Position numbers and translations under genes: made by a program. From Phoma sp. XZ068 (Eukaryota > Ascomycota > Dothideomycetes > Pleosporales > Didymellaceae), in the NCBI GenBank assembly GCA_004835665.1, contig RBKR01000002.1, positions 2,108,001 to 2,172,000 of the forward strand: a stretch of 64,000 bases of DNA, given 5' to 3'. Below are positions 1-11,600 of this stretch, one piece after another. The stretch's first letter is position 1, and each line of letters opens with the position of its first letter. Under the pieces are notes generated by a model. The model worked only from the letters and a program-made list of their open reading frames with translations. It did not search any database and was not told where the DNA came from.

Positions 1-1318
1 GCTACTCAGGGCCAATAGTGCCCATACGACCTTTTTCCATCTCACCGCCCATCTGATGTTCTTCAGGCTCTGCACTCCAACATCGTGCCACCTTCCTACG
101 CGGTGCGCTTGATCGATCGCGCTTCGTGTTGGTGCGCTGAGGCACTGCATAGAGTAGTTACTCGCTCCTAGAAGAAGTGTACTCAAGATATTGATCACGA
201 CATGAAGGCCCATGTTGTACCGTTTGGCAGTTGCGCAGCTTCCCTGGTATATATGGCCATTGTTGGTCTTGCTGCGTATTGATGCCCATATAGTCAAAGT
301 GAGGTTGAGAATGAGCACAAATACGCATGTACAACAGCCTAGTGAAGCACCAAAGCGCCATCCTTGGTAGAGATCGCGGGGATGGATATACGTCCACGGT
401 GATTTGGTAGGTAGTGATTTCTTGTCATCCTTGTTGTGCGCGTGCTCAGTGCTGTCGATTAGGTCATTCAATTCTACATCTGAACGAATAGGCGCGTATT
501 TGTTGCTGCTTCTCGCGTTATGCGGCTGTGATCCAAGCATGAAAGATACAATCGAGTGAAAACTGGGGTTTGAGGAGCAAAGACGACATGGTGGCTGTGG
601 TCGGTTGATAACATAAAGTTGCGGAGATGAAGTGGCTGAACGACAAGGATCAGATTGGGGAGGCCTGAACTATTCTTAGAAGGATCAGCGTGGGTGAGCT
701 GCAGAAGGTGCTATGATGCGAAACAGGGAATAAACATGAACTTGAATAGTCAGGATTCTTTGTTCTGCTAAGTTATCGTGCATTGCTGCGAATTGGTGTG
801 CAACATCGCGACCCAAGCTGATGTGGTGTCATTCTTCGTAAAGCTGAATCCAAGGCTCCCGCTCCCGCTTCGCTACGCGCACCATAAGCTCGCTAGTGTT
901 CATGCAAGCTCCACCCTTCACACTGATCTTCAATGCAGTCTGTCTTATATATTTCCCGTACTACGACATTCGGCCTGCCGATGATTAACTCGTCGCCCCG
1001 TCAGCTTACCACCCCGCAACACCCCTCTTCACAGCAAGTTGCCTACTCGCTCACGAGCTGCCAATCGGTACCTTTATAACCTCCGATCACCTCGTATGTA
1101 TCAGCAAGGATGAAGATAAATGCGACGTCGGTCCCACCCAGTGGAGTCAGAAGATTAGTATTTAGGTCCAGCATGATGTAACGAACCGAGGTATCCGTGC
1201 AACGGCGGTAAGCGTCATGCGACTCGAGTGATCGACTACAAATAACACAACTACCCTTCATTGTTGTTGAATTTGCATCTTACACTACTCCACTTCATTT
1301 TCACACCACAGTTCTACC
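1..1318. other. Intergenic, no gene recognised
   Basis: The left 1.3 kb holds only short open frames with no recognisable protein and no splice-linked coding potential that I could build. The last ~60 bases before 1319 are pyrimidine and CA rich, as expected for the leader of the hydrolase gene that follows. Confidence 0.5.
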
Positions 1319-2362
1319 ATGGAGGCTCTCAAGGCAGCAGATGTGACCCACAAGAATGGCGAGACCACTCACTACTACGAAGGCGGGTCCGCCAATGGTA
1401 TTCCCCTCATCTTCATCCATGGCTGGCCCGACCTAGCCGCAATCTGGAAACACCAACTGAAGCACTTCACTTCTGGATCAGCCGGCTCCGAGTATCGCGT
1501 TATTGCCCCGGACATGCGCGGCTATGCAGGCTCTTCAGGTCCCAAGGAAAAGCGCGCGTACTCACTCGAAACTCTCGTTGGTGAGCTTGTGGACTTTGCA
1601 CAACAACTTGGAATCACGAAGGCAGTATGGATAGGTCACGACTGGGGATGCGGCGTTGTGAGCGCGCTCGCCGCACACCACCCTGAGCTGTTCCTTGGTC
1701 TTGCTGTCCTCTCAGTACCTTACCGAACGCTCGAGCTGGGAGTAGACTACCTCATCTCGGGCGTGAATCGAGACATTTACCCGAAAGACGAGTATGAGTA
1801 CGGCCAATTTGAGTACATGAAGTACTACGAGGCACACCCGGACGAGAGTGTCAAAGCGTATGATAGCGCCGTCGACAAAATCACAAAAGCGTTATACATG
1901 CGTCACGATCCCAGCACTCATGGGAAGCCGCATGCTCGGACGACCGGGTTGTTTAAGAGCGGAGGGTGGTTTGGCGGTCATCCTGAAGCTGTTCCAGACG
2001 TCCCTCTGGAATACACCCTCCTTGATCAATCTCTCTATTCCGATCTCCTCGCCAGCCACAAGAAGCATGGTTTCTTTCCAGCAACGGCGTACTACTTGAA
2101 CCATGATGTCAATGCCGAGTATGCCAAAAGTGAGAAAAATGGAGGTGTGCTAGAGTTTCCAGTATTGTATATTGATGCCAAGCACGACGCCGTGTGCTCG
2201 CCGAGTACAACCCCCAAGATGGGAGAGAGTCAGAAAGAGGCGGTGAGGAACTTGACGTATGAAACAATCGAGGCGGGACACTGGGTGCAGCTTGAGAAGC
2301 CGGCAGAGGTGAATAAGGTGCTGGAGACCTGGCTGGACAATTCGGTGCAGTTTAAATGCTGA
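1319..2362 (+). CDS. Epoxide hydrolase-like alpha/beta hydrolase
   Basis: Single-exon gene of 347 residues, likely a soluble epoxide hydrolase-type enzyme that opens epoxides by way of an aspartyl ester. Seen in the protein: an HGWPD oxyanion-hole motif at about residues 34-38, the nucleophile elbow GHDWG with the Asp near residue 108, and a late AGHW motif carrying the catalytic His near residue 321. The downstream strand IDAKHD probably carries the third, acidic member. Asp in place of Ser at the nucleophile position separates epoxide hydrolases and dehalogenases from ordinary esterases. There is no signal peptide, so it is probably cytosolic or peroxisomal; the C-terminus is not a PTS1. 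The length matches the family. The ATG follows a CA-rich leader and sits in ACC-ATG-G context. Substrate cannot be told from sequence; a haloalkane dehalogenase or fluoroacetate-type activity is the main alternative. Confidence 0.85.
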   Translation: MEALKAADVTHKNGETTHYYEGGSANGIPLIFIHGWPDLAAIWKHQLKHFTSGSAGSEYRVIAPDMRGYAGSSGPKEKRAYSLETLVGELVDFAQQLGITKAVWIGHDWGCGVVSALAAHHPELFLGLAVLSVPYRTLELGVDYLISGVNRDIYPKDEYEYGQFEYMKYYEAHPDESVKAYDSAVDKITKALYMRHDPSTHGKPHARTTGLFKSGGWFGGHPEAVPDVPLEYTLLDQSLYSDLLASHKKHGFFPATAYYLNHDVNAEYAKSEKNGGVLEFPVLYIDAKHDAVCSPSTTPKMGESQKEAVRNLTYETIEAGHWVQLEKPAEVNKVLETWLDNSVQFKC

Positions 2363-2684
2363 GTGGAACACCGCCTCACTCCTGTACCATAGTAGCAAGC
2401 GTCTCATGTTATTCTTCCGCCCTTGTGAATTGCATTAATTATCATGTACCAACAAGCCTAACCCATTTTGAAGTTTGAAAAGTCCCGTCCCAACCCTGGT
2501 CACGAAAGGGTCCAAAATGTGGGGCTGACAGGAATGCCAACCAACGAAAGACGTCACTATAATTCTTCGGCCGAGCCATGGTTATTTCCACCTCAACTCA
2601 GAGACACACCGGTACAACCGCTGTCAAGTCGGATTAATCAAGTGGGTCACGGAACATCACCAATCCAGCCAAGTAAGCATAACA
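2363..2684. other. Intergenic between hydrolase and Rossmann gene
   Basis: A 322-base spacer with no gene seen. It must contain the 3' end of the hydrolase transcript and the promoter of the next gene, both on the plus strand. Confidence 0.5.
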
Positions 2685-3533
2685 ATGCTACGTGAAGCAA
2701 TGCAAGAGGCGGACATTTTGATTTTAGGCGCGGGGTGGACAAGCACGTTCTTGATCCCACAGCTGAAGAAAGAGGGCATCACATACGCTGCAACAACCAC
2801 CAGCGGCAGAGACAATACGATCCCATTCAAATTCGACCCGGATTCCGGTTCTGTCGAGCCGTACAAGCGCCTCCCCTCTGCGCGTACCGTTCTTGTAACG
2901 TTCCCCCTCAAGGGCCACGGCCAGTCAAAAACCATCATTGGCCTTTACCGGGCCGCCCATGGTCCGAAGAACAATTGGATCCAACTGGGAGCAACAAGCA
3001 TTTTCAATCAGCTACCCAATGACTGGAGCACCGATGATTCGCCGTACGACAAGGAAGAAACGCGTGCTGTTGCTGAAGATGAGCTACTCGGCGAGCATGG
3101 CTGTGTGTTGAATTTGTCTGGCTTGTATGGTGGCGAGCGTGTTCCTTCAAAATGGTTGCCTCGGTTGGCAAAGAGCAAGGACGATGTCAGAAAGCGCGGT
3201 GCAGTGCATTTTGTGCACGGCGAGGATGTCGCACGTGCAATAATTGCGACGCATCACAAGTTCACGCCTGGAAAGAGATGGATCATCGCGGACTTGAGGG
3301 TGTATGATTGGTATGATTTGATCATGAGTTTCAGCGCGCTGGCAGAGGGTAGTGAAGAAAGCGCACAGGAGCAGGAGGAGAGGCTACAATTTGCAAAGTG
3401 GGTCGGCGAGCTAATGATTGAGGAGAACATCAGGGCTCTACCACGAGATATGAGCGTTCTCGGTCGAAAGCTAGATTCTAGGGGATTCTGGCAGTATCAT
3501 GGCGTCTGGCCGAGGCATGAGAGGCTTCACTAG
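2685..3533 (+). CDS. NAD(P)-binding Rossmann-fold protein (epimerase/YeeZ-like)
   Basis: Single-exon gene of 282 residues. The N-terminus has a beta-strand followed by a glycine-rich dinucleotide loop, LILGAGWTST, at about residues 11-20, which is the pattern of extended SDR-like proteins such as the YeeZ/NAD-dependent epimerase group. The middle has an LSGLYGGERVP stretch and a later HFVHGEDVARAI segment, both like the positions that close the cofactor and substrate pocket in that group. I see no classical YxxxK catalytic pair, so it may be a regulatory or atypical member. A second ATG at 2700 would give a protein five residues shorter and also precedes the Rossmann motif. No membrane segments or signal peptide. 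The substrate is unknown. Confidence 0.75.
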   Translation: MLREAMQEADILILGAGWTSTFLIPQLKKEGITYAATTTSGRDNTIPFKFDPDSGSVEPYKRLPSARTVLVTFPLKGHGQSKTIIGLYRAAHGPKNNWIQLGATSIFNQLPNDWSTDDSPYDKEETRAVAEDELLGEHGCVLNLSGLYGGERVPSKWLPRLAKSKDDVRKRGAVHFVHGEDVARAIIATHHKFTPGKRWIIADLRVYDWYDLIMSFSALAEGSEESAQEQEERLQFAKWVGELMIEENIRALPRDMSVLGRKLDSRGFWQYHGVWPRHERLH

Positions 3534-3939
3534 ATCGGACCCATCGGAAGAGCATTATGGCTGATGTCAAGTGCCGTCCTAATACGTCCACAACCATTAG
3601 GCGGTATTCAAAGTTGTAATGTTCTCTGAAAAATTCATTGCAATTCGTAACACAAGAAATACAATGCAGTCAGTCTTGAGGAATATTTGCAGTGGTACGA
3701 AACACTACTGGCCATCCCATACAGATACCATGGTTCAACAGTATTCATTCTTTCATCGCTTCCGAGATATCAATCGCATGAATTTTTGCAGAGGCTATAA
3801 AGAATAACTCTCCCTCTCCCCGAGACATTTACCTCCTATCTCATAGACACATCAGCTTCAGAGCCCATCATCCCCATACTCGCACACACTACCTCTTTCC
3901 AAAGCACAACTTTGCACATACTATACACACTTCCACAAG
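3534..3939 (+). promoter_or_regulatory. Promoter region with TATA box upstream of the 3940 gene
   Basis: The interval has a TATAAA at 3796-3801, followed by a CT-rich stretch (about 3806-3850) and CA-rich leader up to the ATG at 3940. A TATA box followed by a pyrimidine block is a common core-promoter arrangement in filamentous ascomycetes. The distance from TATA to ATG, about 140 bases, fits a leader of roughly 100 bases. Confidence 0.5.
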
Positions 3940-6291
3940 ATGGCTTCCATTATGATTCCTTCTTACCTTCTACACACGCAGGGCAATTGGTTCTACGACT
4001 GCCGCACAGGACATAGCGTACAGGTTACAGCCGAACAGGTGCAATGGATGTACTGGCAAGAGCGACTCCAGGGTGAGCAGAGTAAGTTACAATCATCAAT
4101 ATTGATATATATGCTCACCAATGTGATTCCAGGAAACACACAGCAATTTGCAATGCCGGCAGGGCATTTCAATCCCCAACAACTGGCTCCAGCGCAGCCT
4201 TCCATCAGTGATTAATTCCCCGGATCTACGGTTTATGCAGAAACAATATTCTAACAAAAATAGCAAACTTCAATGGATATGTCAACTTTGGGTCCTGGAA
4301 TAATTGTAGCCAACAACCATTGCAGCAACCCAATATCTTTAGCAACTACCATGCTGGTAGCCAACAGCAGGCATTGTGGCCCCTTCAACAAAGTAAGGAA
4401 AATTCACTTGTATTCGCCAGTGCTAGTTGCTGACACTCTATCCACAGATGCCCCAGTGAGTTTTGGTGGCTACAATGCCCCACCCGTACTGAACCACCCG
4501 GTACATCAAGTCTACCCGCAGGTCTCTCAGCAAAGACCTGTTCCTACCCCCGCCCCTGTCCCTTCCCGGAGAAACGTAAACCAAAGTACTTTGCGTAATA
4601 TCCCTGCATGTACAACTGACCTTACGAACAATATTCCGGTTCATGCTCCTAGTGTGGCTCCAGCGTCGGTCAGTAACGTTGCTAATGACCGGCTTGCTGC
4701 GACTGAAGAGCCAGTTGCTAGTTTAGTTGAACCGCCTGTACCTCAGACAAAGCCTGATTCTGCTGCGTGGAAAAAGGGCATGGCGCACCTGAACAAGTGC
4801 CTCAACAACGAATGTGGCAGCGACGCATCCCGGCTCTTCGAGTCAATGAAGACCCTTTCCTCAACCATGAGGAATAAGTATTGCGAGTCCCATTGGCCCA
4901 CCGAAGAAGCAGCATACGATGACATCCGCTCAATGTCAAGGTAGTACCTTGATGCGAATGAGATGGTCGTATACTCCAGGAAGTGGGATCGACTTCCTGC
5001 CTTACTCGCTCTCGAGGATCCAAGCGATGAGCAGCGCGTGGAGAGAGAGCAGCTCCAATCTGAAATTGCCGCTGAGAAGCTCAGTTTGGAGAAGGCGCTG
5101 CCTGGCAAGAGAAAGGTCAAGCAGGAACGAGAAGAGCATGGCCGCTTCCAAAATTGGGTGGGGAGTATGAAGGCGGGTGAGTTTAAGAAGACGTTTGGCA
5201 AGAATAAGACTGCTGCAGGCGTTAAGGAGGTGATGAGGGAGAGGCAGGAAGGAATAGCAAAGGAGCAGGAGTTGGCTTCTAGGAAAAGGAAAGCCGACAA
5301 GACGCCTCTTCAGGGTGAAAGGGTTGATAAGAAAGCGAAGAGTCCAGCCTCTCGGTCTCCTAGAACCGAGACACATACTGTTCCTGCTCCTGCCCCGGCT
5401 CCCGCCCCAGCTCCCACCCTGGTTCCTGAGCCAATTCAAGGGGACAACTGGGAAATGATTATGGGGGACTTGGTGGGCGAATTTGGAGAGGAAGACGATG
5501 CTGCTAACAATGCAGCACCCACCTCAGAGCCCCAGGAGAACCTCAACCTCTACTCCTATTCTTCCGTCCCCTTTCCTCTTCCCGGCACTGCTGATCTCGA
5601 GCTAAAAATGCCGGAAAGCGACTTTCCCTCCATCCCTGCCAGAAATCTTTTGGAGCAAATCACCCCTCCAAAAGAACCACTATCTCCAGTACCGCGGGAA
5701 GAAGATACCGCGGAAAATACTGAAGAGGTCGTGGAGCAAGATACGGCTCCAACAGCAATACGCCCTCCATCATCACAAGAGGAAAGTATCCCGGCAAAGC
5801 GCGTAGATGAAGGGTATTCCTCTCCTCCCATCGAAACGCCTTCAGAGCAGGTCGCAGCTCCAATAATAACAGCACTTCCAACCCCACGGGAAGAAAATAC
5901 TGTGGTGGATGAGGGGCAGTCTGAAGAAGATCTGGACTCCCTCTTCTATGATTCTGAGGTTGTGGAGGAGTTTGAGGAGCTTACTGCTCCAATTTCCGAC
6001 GAGGCCGAAGAGCCTGGAGACCTCCAGGCTCCTGTTTCCGAGATCACTGCCGATACCGTGGTCGTCGAGAACCCTCCTGAGGTCGTTATGGAGGAAGATG
6101 CTGAACTCGTAGCCAAGCGGGAGGAGATTGCCGCTGTGGAGCAGAAGATTGCTTTGTATACTACGCATTGTAATCTGATGCTCAGGCAGAGGGTAGCGAA
6201 GCATCTGTCTGGGTTAGAGGTAAAGTTGCGAGATTTGAAGAATGAGCTTGAGATGTTAAAGACGTCTGAAGTGCAGGGCCTGGAGATGTAA
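3940..6291 (+). CDS. Unrecognised Q/P-rich, C-terminal coiled-coil protein; reading frame holds one TAG
   Basis: I do not recognise this protein. Splice signals and phase support exons 3940-4081, 4133-4207, 4264-4392 and 4448-4940, with introns of 51, 56 and 55 nt; two have clear TTCTAAC or GCTGAC branch points. The first exons encode Q/N-rich sequence. Frame 1 then continues to 6291 but for a TAG at 4942-4944. Either 4941-4979 is a 39-nt intron (GTAGTA...CCAG, in phase; total about 716 residues) or the TAG is a nonsense change, perhaps from CAG. Downstream are a charged K/E-rich region, a Pro-Ala repeat (about 5385-5420), an acidic P/E/S/T-rich middle and a C-terminal coiled coil (about 6100-6285). 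It looks like a disordered nuclear or scaffold protein, but nothing seen defines a function. If the TAG is a true stop, the product is the short N-terminal part. Confidence 0.6.
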
Positions 6292-6523
6292 GTGTTGCAG
6301 TGCAGAGGTGTTAGGAGGATGAGAAGTAGTGGTGTAGTGAATGAGGGAGGTAAACATTGTTCATATCATGAATTAAACTGCGTAAATAAAACTATACTCT
6401 CAGTCTATGGGGAATAACATATCGAATAAACAACGCTTTGGCGCTAAAACCAACATAACTCCAACAAACCCTCGGATATCATCTCCTGGATCGCAAATTA
6501 TCGTGAAACTAAACATCATGCTA

Positions 6524-7315
6524 CTAATGCGCACCATTACCATACCTTTCACCCGCCCTCTGCCTCTTCTTCTTCAGTACAACAAGCAGCGTCAAACACG
6601 CCACCACGCCATCAAGCACAGTTGTATCTGCAACAAGTGTTCCACCTGTTGCAACGCTGCCCCACCACTTCTGCACATACTTGGCGACCTCGACCTTTGT
6701 CTGGTGCTCATCCGAGCCCATGACCTTGTACAGCGTCATGCTGTACGAGTGCCATACGCTATCCATTTCCCAAAAGAAGAGCTGGGAGTTGACGGTGAAG
6801 GCCTCGGTGCGCAGACCCCACTTCCTATTCTTCAGGCTAATGGGGTGCGAGGAGTGTGGTGAGTCGGCGGGGAAGGTGAGTTGGGCCTCGCCGGTGGAGA
6901 TCCAGGGGTGCGACCAGTGTCCGATGTTCTGGTCCTGGTCGTTTGTGATGTCGTACTTCAGACCAATCCAGTTCTTGCGGTGGCAGGTGACGACTGGGGT
7001 GAACGAGTGGTCCTTTAGTGTTTTCTTGATGGCGGCTTTGTATGTGTCGTTCAGCTCGGTGTAGGGGACCGTCATGTCGGCGGTGAGGTCGAGGACGGAC
7101 ATGGATTTGGCGAAGATGCTGTGCGGGTTGATCCAGTATACCGAGGTTGGGGTGAATGAAGCTGAGTCGAGGGGGAGATCTGAGGAGCCTATGTCGTGAG
7201 GTGAGTCGAGCCAAGGATCGTCGTTCTGCGATGAGTCGACTCGACGTTGGCGAACTGTTGGTAGTTCTTTGTTGGTCGTGGGGTCCACATTCTGTAAGGC
7301 AATTGCAGTCGACAT
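6524..7315 (-). CDS. Hypothetical protein with C-terminal membrane anchor
   Basis: Single-exon minus-strand gene of 263 residues. I do not recognise it with certainty. The core (about residues 60-220) is rich in aromatic beta-strand-like segments such as NWIGLKYDI, LFFWEMDSVW and YSMTLYKVMG; this is reminiscent of the tubby/LURP-one beta-barrel type, but that is only an impression. Near the C-terminus a hydrophobic stretch, DGVVACLTLLVVL, is followed at once by KKKRQR, the pattern of a tail anchor with a basic cytosolic end. The N-terminal 45 residues are polar and probably disordered. A TATAAAA on the minus strand at 7437-7443 lies about 120 bases upstream of the ATG and is a reasonable core promoter. 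The gene is convergent with the 3940 gene, with 232 bases between their stops. Confidence 0.7.
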   Translation of the reverse strand: MSTAIALQNVDPTTNKELPTVRQRRVDSSQNDDPWLDSPHDIGSSDLPLDSASFTPTSVYWINPHSIFAKSMSVLDLTADMTVPYTELNDTYKAAIKKTLKDHSFTPVVTCHRKNWIGLKYDITNDQDQNIGHWSHPWISTGEAQLTFPADSPHSSHPISLKNRKWGLRTEAFTVNSQLFFWEMDSVWHSYSMTLYKVMGSDEHQTKVEVAKYVQKWWGSVATGGTLVADTTVLDGVVACLTLLVVLKKKRQRAGERYGNGAH

Positions 7316-8685
7316 GATGATATTGTCTTACTGTGTTAAGATATAAAGAAAATAGTAAATGAGCTCTGAGGTGTTGACTCTAAACTCTGGCTGCGTGCAA
7401 GATACCGGTTGATTCAAGAAGTGAATCTGGACAGCTTTTATATCCGATCGCACCATCAACGAATCTGAGATTCATCTTTAGCCATCTACGTTTAAGGTTG
7501 ATGATCTGCCCAAGGAAGGCAGATTTACAGAACCTAAAGTTTGGTACTCTGAACCAGCATTGCTTCTGATTGGTTGGCGATGCAGAGAGTGAGCCTGGAG
7601 TGGGGCAATGCTCGCTTTCGTCGGGTTGTAAATTCCGAGCACCGCCACAACCACAGCCTCAGGCTGAATCGGTCTGAAGTTGAACTCTGGTTCCCATCCG
7701 CTTCTGTTTCCTGTGTCAACTCCAGTCTCTGATGATCATGAAGTAGTGGTGGCTGTGTCAGCATGCGGTCGGAATTATGTTGTTGCGCATTGTGACACCC
7801 ATCTACTTCGCTGCTGGCTGGACGCAAGGGTGCGTGCTGCCGTATGATATCACCATGACCCTGATAAGAGCTTCAATAAAGCAAGACACCGGTTCGTCAC
7901 ATCAAGCTTTTACACGGCACAGTAGATTGTGCAGGTTGCAGTCGTGCAGGGTGCAGAACCACGGACATTTTCATACGTGTTCGTGCTCGCGTGTGCCTTG
8001 ATACTCCACGACCAGATCTTGGAACCGTGAACGAGGAACGGTAAGGCGGGAGGAGGCATGCGACCTGAGTGAATACGGAAAGACGGTCCAGGGTGTGGCG
8101 CACAGGCCTTGGCGCCGTCATTGACCGGGATTTGGGTTTTGATGGTCGTGGGAATTGTGCCCCACAAACGTGGACCTCCTAATGTTCCTACCGAAGAAGA
8201 TCTGAGAACTCAGGGTGTTGGGACAGCGTAGAGAGGGACGCTTACCGTCGAAATACCAGACAACTGGACGACGCAGGATACAGTGAAACGCCTCTAACGT
8301 CGGCGCGATGCCGGGCGCTAGAACCCCAGGCCGCTGTTGCGCTGGCCAAATGTTTGGCTGAGCGGTGACGCGAGAGGCGCCAGCACCCTGCCGCCAAGGG
8401 CGTTCGCGCGAATCGCCAGTCCAAGGTAAATCTAAAACACGGCGACCTTGAAATCAACAATGCCCTTTCTGTGACCCGTTCGCTTTGTGCATTCCTTTGA
8501 GGACCCCTCTCGCGCCCCTTCACCTTTAGACCCTTACCTCGAACGCCCGGCCCGTCACTTCCTGCTCAATAACGCAACCCATGGCCTCACACTACTAGCT
8601 GCAGGGAAGCTAACACTACTACACCAACGCGCTGCGCACACCTACACCACGAATAGCGCTCGCATAGCGCTCGAAACAACCCAAC
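7316..8685. other. Divergent intergenic region
   Basis: A 1.37-kb region between divergent genes at 7315 (minus) and 8686 (plus). The part next to 7315 carries the minus-strand TATAAAA at 7437-7443. Short open frames occur on both strands, but none has recognisable protein features. The 400 bases before 8686 are C-rich, typical of leaders in this window. Confidence 0.5.
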
Positions 8686-11600
8686 ATGTCGGCTACTCAG
8701 TCGTCGGCGGCACCGGCGACGTCTACCATAGGCGCCCAAGATAGGGAGAACCAGAGCATCGAAAACTTCGCCGCCTCTCTGTCCACTGCCGCTGTCATTT
8801 TCGGTGTGCAGATGGGCTTTTTCCTGATCTTAAGTGGCAATTGGAAGTTCACGCGGTCAAAGAAGAGTGCGACCGAACAGCCTACACAGCGCCAAAGCCT
8901 GTTCCAGAGAATATAGTACGTGCTGCTCGTTCCTCGGTATGACGTCGCTAACAGCTCACAGCTACTACAAGACAGCCTTCGTACCAAAGGCCAAGCGCAT
9001 TGCAGCCCCCGTCACCGCTATCGAATCTATCAAGACCGTATTCAAAATCAGCGACCGTGAACTCATCCGCATTGCAGGTGTCGATGGCTTCCTATTCCTC
9101 CAATACCTGCAACTGCTCCTTCGCATATTCATACCCATGGCCATAGTCATCCTCCCAATCCTGCTGCCAATCAACCGTATTGGAGATGTACCTGGCGTCT
9201 CAGGCCTCGACTCGTTCGCATGGCCGCACGTGGGTGTTCCACAGAAACATCGTTATCTGTGGGCACATCTGGTTCTGGCAGTGCTGGTCGTCTGCTGGGT
9301 CTGCTTCAACTTCTTTCTGGCGTTGAGAAAGTTTGTCCGCCTAAGGCAGACCATTCTGACCATGCCAGAGCATCGTATACGTGCTTCTGCGACGACGATT
9401 CTGGTGCAGAGCATTCCGCGCAAGTGGCTTACCATGGCGGCACTAGATGCGCTGTACGATGTCTTTCCTGGTGGCATCAAGGAAATTTGGATCAACCGCA
9501 ACTTCGACGAACTACAAGACAAGGTCAACAAAAGGAGTAAGATCGCTAGAGCTCTTGAATCTGCCGAGACGAACTTGATCATCAAATGTACGAAGAAGCA
9601 CAAGGAGATGGAGGCAGCAAAGGCGAAAGAAGAAGGCAAGAAGAAGAAGACGAAAAGGGAACGAAAGCAAGAGGAAGCGGACAAGGATGATGAGATTGCC
9701 CACGAGACCGTCGATCACGGCACAGATGCTGGTAATCCACACCAAATCGAGCGTCAACTTCAGTCCGTGTTGGAAGAAAGCGATTCCTCGTCGTCATCCG
9801 ATTCGTCCCGCTCGTCATCACCTTCACGCAAGAAGCCTATTTTCCCGATACCGTTTGTTGGACAGGGCCTACACGCTGTTGGAGATGGGTTCCGCGACGT
9901 AGGACAGGGTGTCGGCAACTTTAACAAGAAGATCTACGGTGGCTTCAAGGGCGCATTTGCTGGGAAAGATAGAAATGGAAATGCTCCACCTCAGCTCGAC
10001 GGGAACGGTGATAGACCACTCTCTTCCCCGACCTCCGCAGACTTTATGCCAAGGGGTACGAGCAGCGACACATACTCTCCGTTGGCAGCCCAGGACCAGG
10101 ATCAGATGGATGCTGAGCGTATTGTTACAGCTCCTGATGAAAAGCACAAGCATCAGCATGGCGAGCAGGAGAAGAAGAGCGCGCTAGAGATAGTCAAGGA
10201 CTCGCCCTTCAACCCGATTCGACCTCTTCGACGTATGAGCGACGATTTCGCGAGCCCCCAGCCTTTCCGCAAACCTGGTGAAGAGTTGCCGGAAGACTTG
10301 AAAGAACCCGCCAAAGTTAAATACGACTATAACGGCGTTTACCGTGAGGCTCTCATAGAGGACGATGACACCGCACTGTGGAGAACGTACATCACGCCGA
10401 AGGACCGTGAAACCATGCGCCTTCCGCTATTCAAGTGGGACTGGTGGCCCACTATCCCATTGCTTGGTAAGAAGGTCGACACGATCTACCATTGCCGTAA
10501 AGAGCTGGCTCGCCTTAATGCCGAAATCGATGACGACCAGGCCCACCCTGAGCGTTATCCTTTGATGAACTCCGCCTTCATCCAATTCAACCACCAAGTT
10601 GCTGCGCACATGGCTTGCCAGTCGTTAAGTCACCACGTTCCAAGGCAGATGGATCCTCGAACCGTCGAAGTCAACCCCAACTACGTGCTTTGGGACAATC
10701 TCACCATGAAGTGGTGGGAAAGATACCTTCGACTCTTTGGTGTTATCTTACTGATCGTTGGACTGATCATCTTCTGGGGTATTCCAGTCTCGTTCACCGG
10801 AGCCTTATCCCAGATTTCCACCTTGACAGACGAGTTACCGTGGCTAGGCTTCCTCAACCGCCTTCCCCCGTGGGCAATCAGTTTCGTTCAGGGTGTGTTG
10901 CCTCCCCTGTTCTTGGCCATCCTATTTGCTGTTCTGCCAATCGTTTTACGTTTCCTCGCTGGAGTCACTGGTACTACAACATCTGGAGAGCGCGAGCTTC
11001 TCGTGCAGAACTTCTACTTCGCATTCGTTTTCATCCAATTGTTCTTGGTCGTGTCGCTGTCCACGGGTATCACAGCCACAATCGAGAAAATCACCAACGA
11101 TCCTATCAGTGTTCCTCAAACGCTGGCTGAGAACTTGCCGAAGTCTGCCAACTACTTCTTCTCATACATGATTCTACAAGCTCTTAGTATCAGCTCCGGT
11201 ACCTTACTACAGATTGGTGCAGTTGCAGTCATTGTACTCTTTGGCTTCTTTGATACGACCCCTCGCGACAAGGTCTCCAGAGTACTCAACAGGTCGGGCA
11301 TCAACTGGGGCACCATGATACCAGTATACACCAACTTTGGTGCCATCGGTATTATTTACTCGGTCATTTCGCCTTTAATCATCATCATGATGTTGATCAC
11401 CTTCACCCTCTTTTGGTTCACCTACCGATACCAGATGATCTTCGTCTCCTACGCTAAAGCCGAAACGAACGGACTGATCTTCCCGAAGGCTGTCAACCAG
11501 CTCTTCACTGGGTTGTACTTCCTAGAGCTCTGTCTCATTGGCCTGTTCTTCCTACAAACCAACAGAGCTTGTGTTCCACATGCAGTCATTATGATTGTGA

